Of a stretch of DNA of 64,000 nt, positions 60,523 to 64,000 are shown piece by piece. The notes under the pieces were generated by a model. The model saw nothing but the letters and a program-made list of their open reading frames with translations. It was not told where the DNA came from and searched no databases. This stretch comes from Bosea sp. F3-2. GTDB lineage: Bacteria; Pseudomonadota; Alphaproteobacteria; Rhizobiales; Beijerinckiaceae. Made by a program: the position numbers and the translations under genes. Where the stretch lies: the NCBI RefSeq assembly GCF_008253865.1, contig NZ_CP042331.1, positions 4,296,001 through 4,360,000 of the forward strand. The letters are read 5' to 3'. The stretch's first letter is position 1. Every line of letters starts with the position of its first letter.

Positions 60523-61440
60523 CTAGCCGACGCCGAGGAAGGCCAGCCAGGCGGCGGTGGTGAACAGCGACAGCAGGGTCGAGAGCGTGATCGCGCTCGA
60601 TGCGTCGGCTATGCCCTGCCGGTAGCGTTCGGCGAAGAGATAGGCGTTGATCCCGCAGGGGCAGGCGGCAAACAGCACCGCGACGCCCGACCAGTGGGCC
60701 GGCATGTCGAAGACCTTGGTCGCGAGCCAGTAAACCAGGAGCGGGTGCAGCCCGAGCTTCAATCCGCTCAGCATCGTCGGCAGGGCAAGTCCCGATTCCA
60801 GCCCGTAACGGCGCATGGCGATGCCGAGGCTGATCAGCGCGCAGGGCACGGCGGCTCCCGCCAGCAGGTCGACCAGCGTCCAGGCCGGCTCCGGAATCTG
60901 GGCGACGAAGGGGCGCACGGCCGAGCCGAGCAGGATGCCGATGATGATCGGATGAGTGAAGAGCCGCTTGATCAGCTGGGGAATCGAGGCGGAGCGGCCT
61001 TCGGCCAGGAGCGTGGCCACCGTCATCGTCACAGGCAGGTGAATGGCGAGCAGCAGGCCGAGCGGGACGGCGCCGGCATCGCCATAGGCCTTCAGGATCA
61101 TCGGCACGCCGACGAAGACCGTGTTCGACTGCGCGGCAGCGAAGCCGGAGACCACCAGCTCCGGCCCTTTCCGTGCGAAGAACCTGCTGGCGATCAGCAT
61201 GGCCAAGGCCCAGACCACGGCGAGTCCGGCGAAATAGGCGATCCAGTAGCCCCAAGGCTGGGTCACGGGGATGTCGGCCTTGGCGAGCGTGCGGAACAGC
61301 AGGCAGGGAACCGCCAGCACGAAGACGAAATCGGACAGGCCTTCGCCCGTCGTCTCGCGCAGCAGCTTCGACCAGCGCGCGAAGTAGCCGAGGCCGATCA
61401 GCCCGAAGACGGGCAGGACGACGAGGAAAGAGGCGAGCAT
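60523..61440 (-). CDS. AEC-family transporter (auxin efflux carrier/malonate permease-like)
   Basis: The 305-residue inner-membrane protein has about ten hydrophobic segments. Features are VVLPVFGLIGLGYFARW at the start, the SGFAAAQSNTVFVGVPMILKAYGD segment typical of the family, and LKLGLHPLLVYWLATKVF. Proteins of this family move dicarboxylates or auxin-like compounds; the substrate is unknown. Start is ATG at 61440. Confidence 0.9.
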   Translation of the reverse strand: MLASFLVVLPVFGLIGLGYFARWSKLLRETTGEGLSDFVFVLAVPCLLFRTLAKADIPVTQPWGYWIAYFAGLAVVWALAMLIASRFFARKGPELVVSGFAAAQSNTVFVGVPMILKAYGDAGAVPLGLLLAIHLPVTMTVATLLAEGRSASIPQLIKRLFTHPIIIGILLGSAVRPFVAQIPEPAWTLVDLLAGAAVPCALISLGIAMRRYGLESGLALPTMLSGLKLGLHPLLVYWLATKVFDMPAHWSGVAVLFAACPCGINAYLFAERYRQGIADASSAITLSTLLSLFTTAAWLAFLGVG

Positions 61441-61536
61441 CGACCGGGGACCCGCATCAGGAGAGAAAGCGCCTGTTCAGGCGGTGTCGTCTCGGGGCGG
61501 CGCTGTCAAGCGGCAGATGCCTAGATCGCCGCGCGT

Positions 61537-61626
61537 CCTATCGGACGCGATAACGGTGATCTACACCTTTGTTATCGCATCGGATCTTTCCGAAAAAGTG
61601 GAATCCACTTTTCGGTCCGATGCTAT
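61537..61626. repeat. Dispersed palindromic repeat, family D copy 2
   Basis: Copy of the element at 16384, with the arms AAAAGTGGAATCCACTTTT intact and a near-identical CCTATCGGACGCGATAA start. It lies between two genes transcribed the same way. Confidence 0.88.
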
Positions 61627-61658
61627 GGCGGCGGCCCTATCGCCGAGCCGTCATGCGC

Positions 61659-63680
61659 TCAGCGCAATTGAGCGACCGTCCCGCCTGCCTTCTCGATCAG
61701 ACTGCGGATCTCGTCGCGCTGACGCTTGAACTCGGCCAGCGTCGGTCCCTGCAGCTCGCGTCCGCGCGGCACGCGGATCTTCATCGGATTGACGAAGTTG
61801 CCATTGACCAGCACCTCGTAGTGCAGATGCGGGCCGGTGGAGAGGCCGGTCGAGCCGAGATAGCCGATGACCTGGCCCTGGCGGACCTTGGCGCCCGGCA
61901 CGATGCCGGACGCGAAGTTCGACTGGTGCGAATAGGTGGTGACGTAGCCGTTGGCGTGCTGGATCTCGGTGTGCTTGCCGTAGCCGGAGGACCAGCCCGC
62001 CTTGGTGACGACGCCGTTGCCGGCGGCAAGGATCGGCGTGCCGATCCGGTTGGCCCAGTCGACGCCGGTATGCATCTTCGAATAGCGCATGATCGGATGG
62101 TAGCGCATGCCGAAGCCCGAGCGCAGCTCGCCATCGGCGATCGGCTTGCGCAGCAGGAACTTCTTCAGCGACTTCCCTTCCTCGTCGAAATACTCGATCA
62201 GCCCGTCATCCGGGGACTGGTAGCGGAAGACCCGGCGGCTTTCGCCGTTCACGGTCAGGGTCGCGGAAAGGATCTCGCCTCGCTCGCCCTCGTCGTCCTC
62301 CGTGAAGATCACCTCCAGATTGTCGCCGCCATGGACGCGCTGCTGGAAGTCGAGATCGTAGGAGAAGATCCGCACGAGCTCGTCGATCAGCGGGCGCGGC
62401 AGATCGTGGCGCGCGCCGGTTTCGTAGAGGCTCTCATAGAGGCGGGCGCCGCCGCTGCCCTCCTCCTCGTCGTCCTCCTCCGTCTCCTGGCGCTGCGGCC
62501 GCTGGAGGGCGAGATTCTGACGCGGCAGATCGACAATGACGAAAGCGCCCTTGTCGTTCATCGCGATCGTGCCGTCCGGCTGGCCGTTGTTCAGCAGGGA
62601 GACGCGCATGATCTGGCGCGCGTCGCCGGGGCGCGGGCCGGGCGCATAGAGCACCTGCAAGACCTGGCCGTCGGGGAGTGCCGCCGTCCGAACCTTGCCG
62701 CCAAAAGCCGTGATCATGGCGCGGATTTGCTCGGGCGTCGCGCCGGCGCCGCGCATGGCCTGCTCGAAATTCTCGCCGCGCTTGGCCATCACCAGCTTGT
62801 CCTCGACGAGCGGCTCGCGGGAGGCTGGGATCGGCGTCTTCGGCGCGTTGGTGACGTTCTCCGGGACGACGCGAACCTCGATGCCGGAGAAGCGCGTATC
62901 CGTTGCCGGCGCATAGGCCAGGATGTCGCCGCTGCCGGCGGTCGTGCCGGTCAGGGTGCGGCTCAGCATCAGCTGCGGCGGGATCGGCAGGGCGCGCTGG
63001 CGGCCGGAGTTCGCGAGGTTGGCGCGCTCCTCCTCGACCTGGGAGATGATGTCGTTGTCGCTCAGCTGCGGCTTGCCGGCGGGGATAGTGATGTCGCCGA
63101 GGTCGCGCTTGACGATGGTGACGTCGGCATCGGGCATATCCTGGGCCGGCTCGGCATAGCGCTCTTCGGGCTGCCCGCCTTCGGCGAAAAGCCGTAGCGG
63201 ATTGAAGGGCGGGATGTTGCTCGCATAGACGCCGGTGGTGAGCGACAGGTCGGATGCCAGCCGGACGAAGGGGCGAACGCGGATGACTTCGCGGTTCCCG
63301 ACCTTCTGCGACATCGGCGCGCGCAGCGTGTGGCGCGCTGACATGATCGGCTGGTCGGTGACGAGCTTGTCGGCCTTGCGGGCCCCGCCGCCTTCGCCAG
63401 CGGCCGACGAGCTGCGCACCGCGACGGTTTCGGGCTGCTCCGGGTAGCTGGTGTCACCGCGCATGGCGACGAGGATCGCCGCACCGAGTAGCGCCGCGCC
63501 GCAGGAGCCGACGAGGGCGCAGGCGAAGAGCCAGCGCAGCGAGACGCCACGCCGATCGAGCGGCTGCTGGCGGGAATCGGCAGGCTGGATCGGCGGTTCG
63601 ATCCCGAGATCGACCAGCAGAGCCGCAGCCTCGGGGGCGAGCGGCTCGACCGGCTGTGCGAACTCGGGATTGGCGTTCAT
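61659..63680 (-). CDS. M23-family (LytM) cell-wall peptidase, membrane-anchored
   Basis: This murein endopeptidase or divisome activator is 673 residues. Residues about 45-75 form a transmembrane anchor (WLFACALVGSCGAALLGAAILVAM). A long linker region follows with a domain around GYNEL-like parts (RPLIDELVRIFSYDLDF). The C-terminal LytM domain has zinc ligands in YSKMHTGVDWANRIGTPI and GPHLHYEVLVNG. All four zinc-site residues are present, so it should be active. Start ATG is at 63680. It is the last gene of the window. Confidence 0.93.
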   Translation of the reverse strand: MNANPEFAQPVEPLAPEAAALLVDLGIEPPIQPADSRQQPLDRRGVSLRWLFACALVGSCGAALLGAAILVAMRGDTSYPEQPETVAVRSSSAAGEGGGARKADKLVTDQPIMSARHTLRAPMSQKVGNREVIRVRPFVRLASDLSLTTGVYASNIPPFNPLRLFAEGGQPEERYAEPAQDMPDADVTIVKRDLGDITIPAGKPQLSDNDIISQVEEERANLANSGRQRALPIPPQLMLSRTLTGTTAGSGDILAYAPATDTRFSGIEVRVVPENVTNAPKTPIPASREPLVEDKLVMAKRGENFEQAMRGAGATPEQIRAMITAFGGKVRTAALPDGQVLQVLYAPGPRPGDARQIMRVSLLNNGQPDGTIAMNDKGAFVIVDLPRQNLALQRPQRQETEEDDEEEGSGGARLYESLYETGARHDLPRPLIDELVRIFSYDLDFQQRVHGGDNLEVIFTEDDEGERGEILSATLTVNGESRRVFRYQSPDDGLIEYFDEEGKSLKKFLLRKPIADGELRSGFGMRYHPIMRYSKMHTGVDWANRIGTPILAAGNGVVTKAGWSSGYGKHTEIQHANGYVTTYSHQSNFASGIVPGAKVRQGQVIGYLGSTGLSTGPHLHYEVLVNGNFVNPMKIRVPRGRELQGPTLAEFKRQRDEIRSLIEKAGGTVAQLR

Positions 63681-64000
63681 ATCGTGCGGGCTGTTCTGCG
63701 TGCGGGGTGTCTGAAGACCTCGACGGCGAGCTCCGCCGCGGCGAAGATGCCTGGAGCGCATCCGGACGAAAGCGCGCCAAGACCATGCCCGTGCCGGAAG
63801 CGGGAATCAATCCGTTCAGCCGTGGACGATCTCCTGTGCGGAGAGATTGCGGCTGTTTTGGGAAGCATGGCCTCTTGAGAGGCAGGAACGCCGCGCGCAC
63901 GCGCGCATACGTAGCGACTTGAGCGAGAGAACGAGGCCTAGCTGGGATGGCCGGTGTCCTAAGTTCCAGGTGCCGTCGCCGATGTAGGCTCAGCTTTCGT
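63681..64000. other. Upstream region of the M23 peptidase gene
   Basis: No convincing gene, RNA or repeat is seen in these 320 bp. Several short frames are open on both strands but have no recognisable similarity. The left part should hold the promoter of the peptidase gene. Confidence 0.5.

Overview
This window is a GC-rich chromosomal segment from an alphaproteobacterium of the Hyphomicrobiales. The closest match by gene content is a Bosea-like genus; that name is an inference, because no rRNA is present. The case rests on the AcpXL very-long-chain acyl cluster for lipid A, a 1611-residue NAD-glutamate dehydrogenase, DUF2794 and DUF1476 genes, and the conserved gene order ubiH-type monooxygenase, tesB, glnK, amtB, ftsK, lolA, xthA. 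I see no rRNA, tRNA, CRISPR array, prophage or complete insertion sequence. Nearly all of it is core housekeeping DNA.

Layout. Positions 1-8.6 kb, minus strand: EamA exporter (cut by the window edge), xthA, lolA-like gene, ftsK, amtB, glnK with a good sigma-54 promoter, tesB. Positions 8.7-16.4 kb: an FAD hydroxylase, a RelE/ParE toxin with ribbon-helix-helix antitoxin, a Trm112 protein, the giant glutamate dehydrogenase and a divergent AhpD-like peroxidase. Positions 16.4-28 kb: a candidate small RNA, DUF2794, a GNAT enzyme, a BI-1/YbhL protein with a leader hairpin, the tesA/ybbA/ybbP block, tas, thpR-phhB, an RluA enzyme, ftsY-yciB. Positions 28-40 kb: a RES/Xre toxin-antitoxin pair with a clear operator, SDR, YkvA, quinone oxidoreductase, IalB-like protein, rlmN, acid phosphatase, gamma-glutamyltransferase, lemA and two TPM-domain genes. 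Positions 40-47.5 kb, minus strand: DUF1223, then lpxXL, alcohol dehydrogenase, an orphan antitoxin, fabG-like SDR, two ketosynthases, a FabZ-like dehydratase and acpXL. Positions 47.6-57.4 kb: acnA with a perfect FNR/FixK-type box, ccmABCDG, purS-purQ, a lipoprotein, purC and the DUF1476 ATPase inhibitor. Positions 57.5-64 kb: an HpcH/HpaI aldolase, an AlkA-type glycosylase, gluQ, an AEC transporter and an M23 peptidase.

How the genes work together: glnK-amtB senses and imports ammonium, and the large glutamate dehydrogenase degrades glutamate. The acpXL block builds and transfers the very long acyl chain onto lipid A. The ccm block exports heme and keeps apocytochrome c reduced. purS, purQ and purC act in purine synthesis.

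The most distinctive non-coding feature is a set of at least five families of palindromic dispersed repeats. One occupies the gap of every spaced convergent gene pair, and at three genes a shared TAGAGCA edge supplies the stop codon. Other points worth checking are the unassigned terminated RNA near 16.5 kb, the ketosynthase-like protein that has lost its catalytic cysteine, the orphan antitoxin behind a perfect 31-bp inverted repeat, and the TPM gene whose 5' end is made of repeat DNA.
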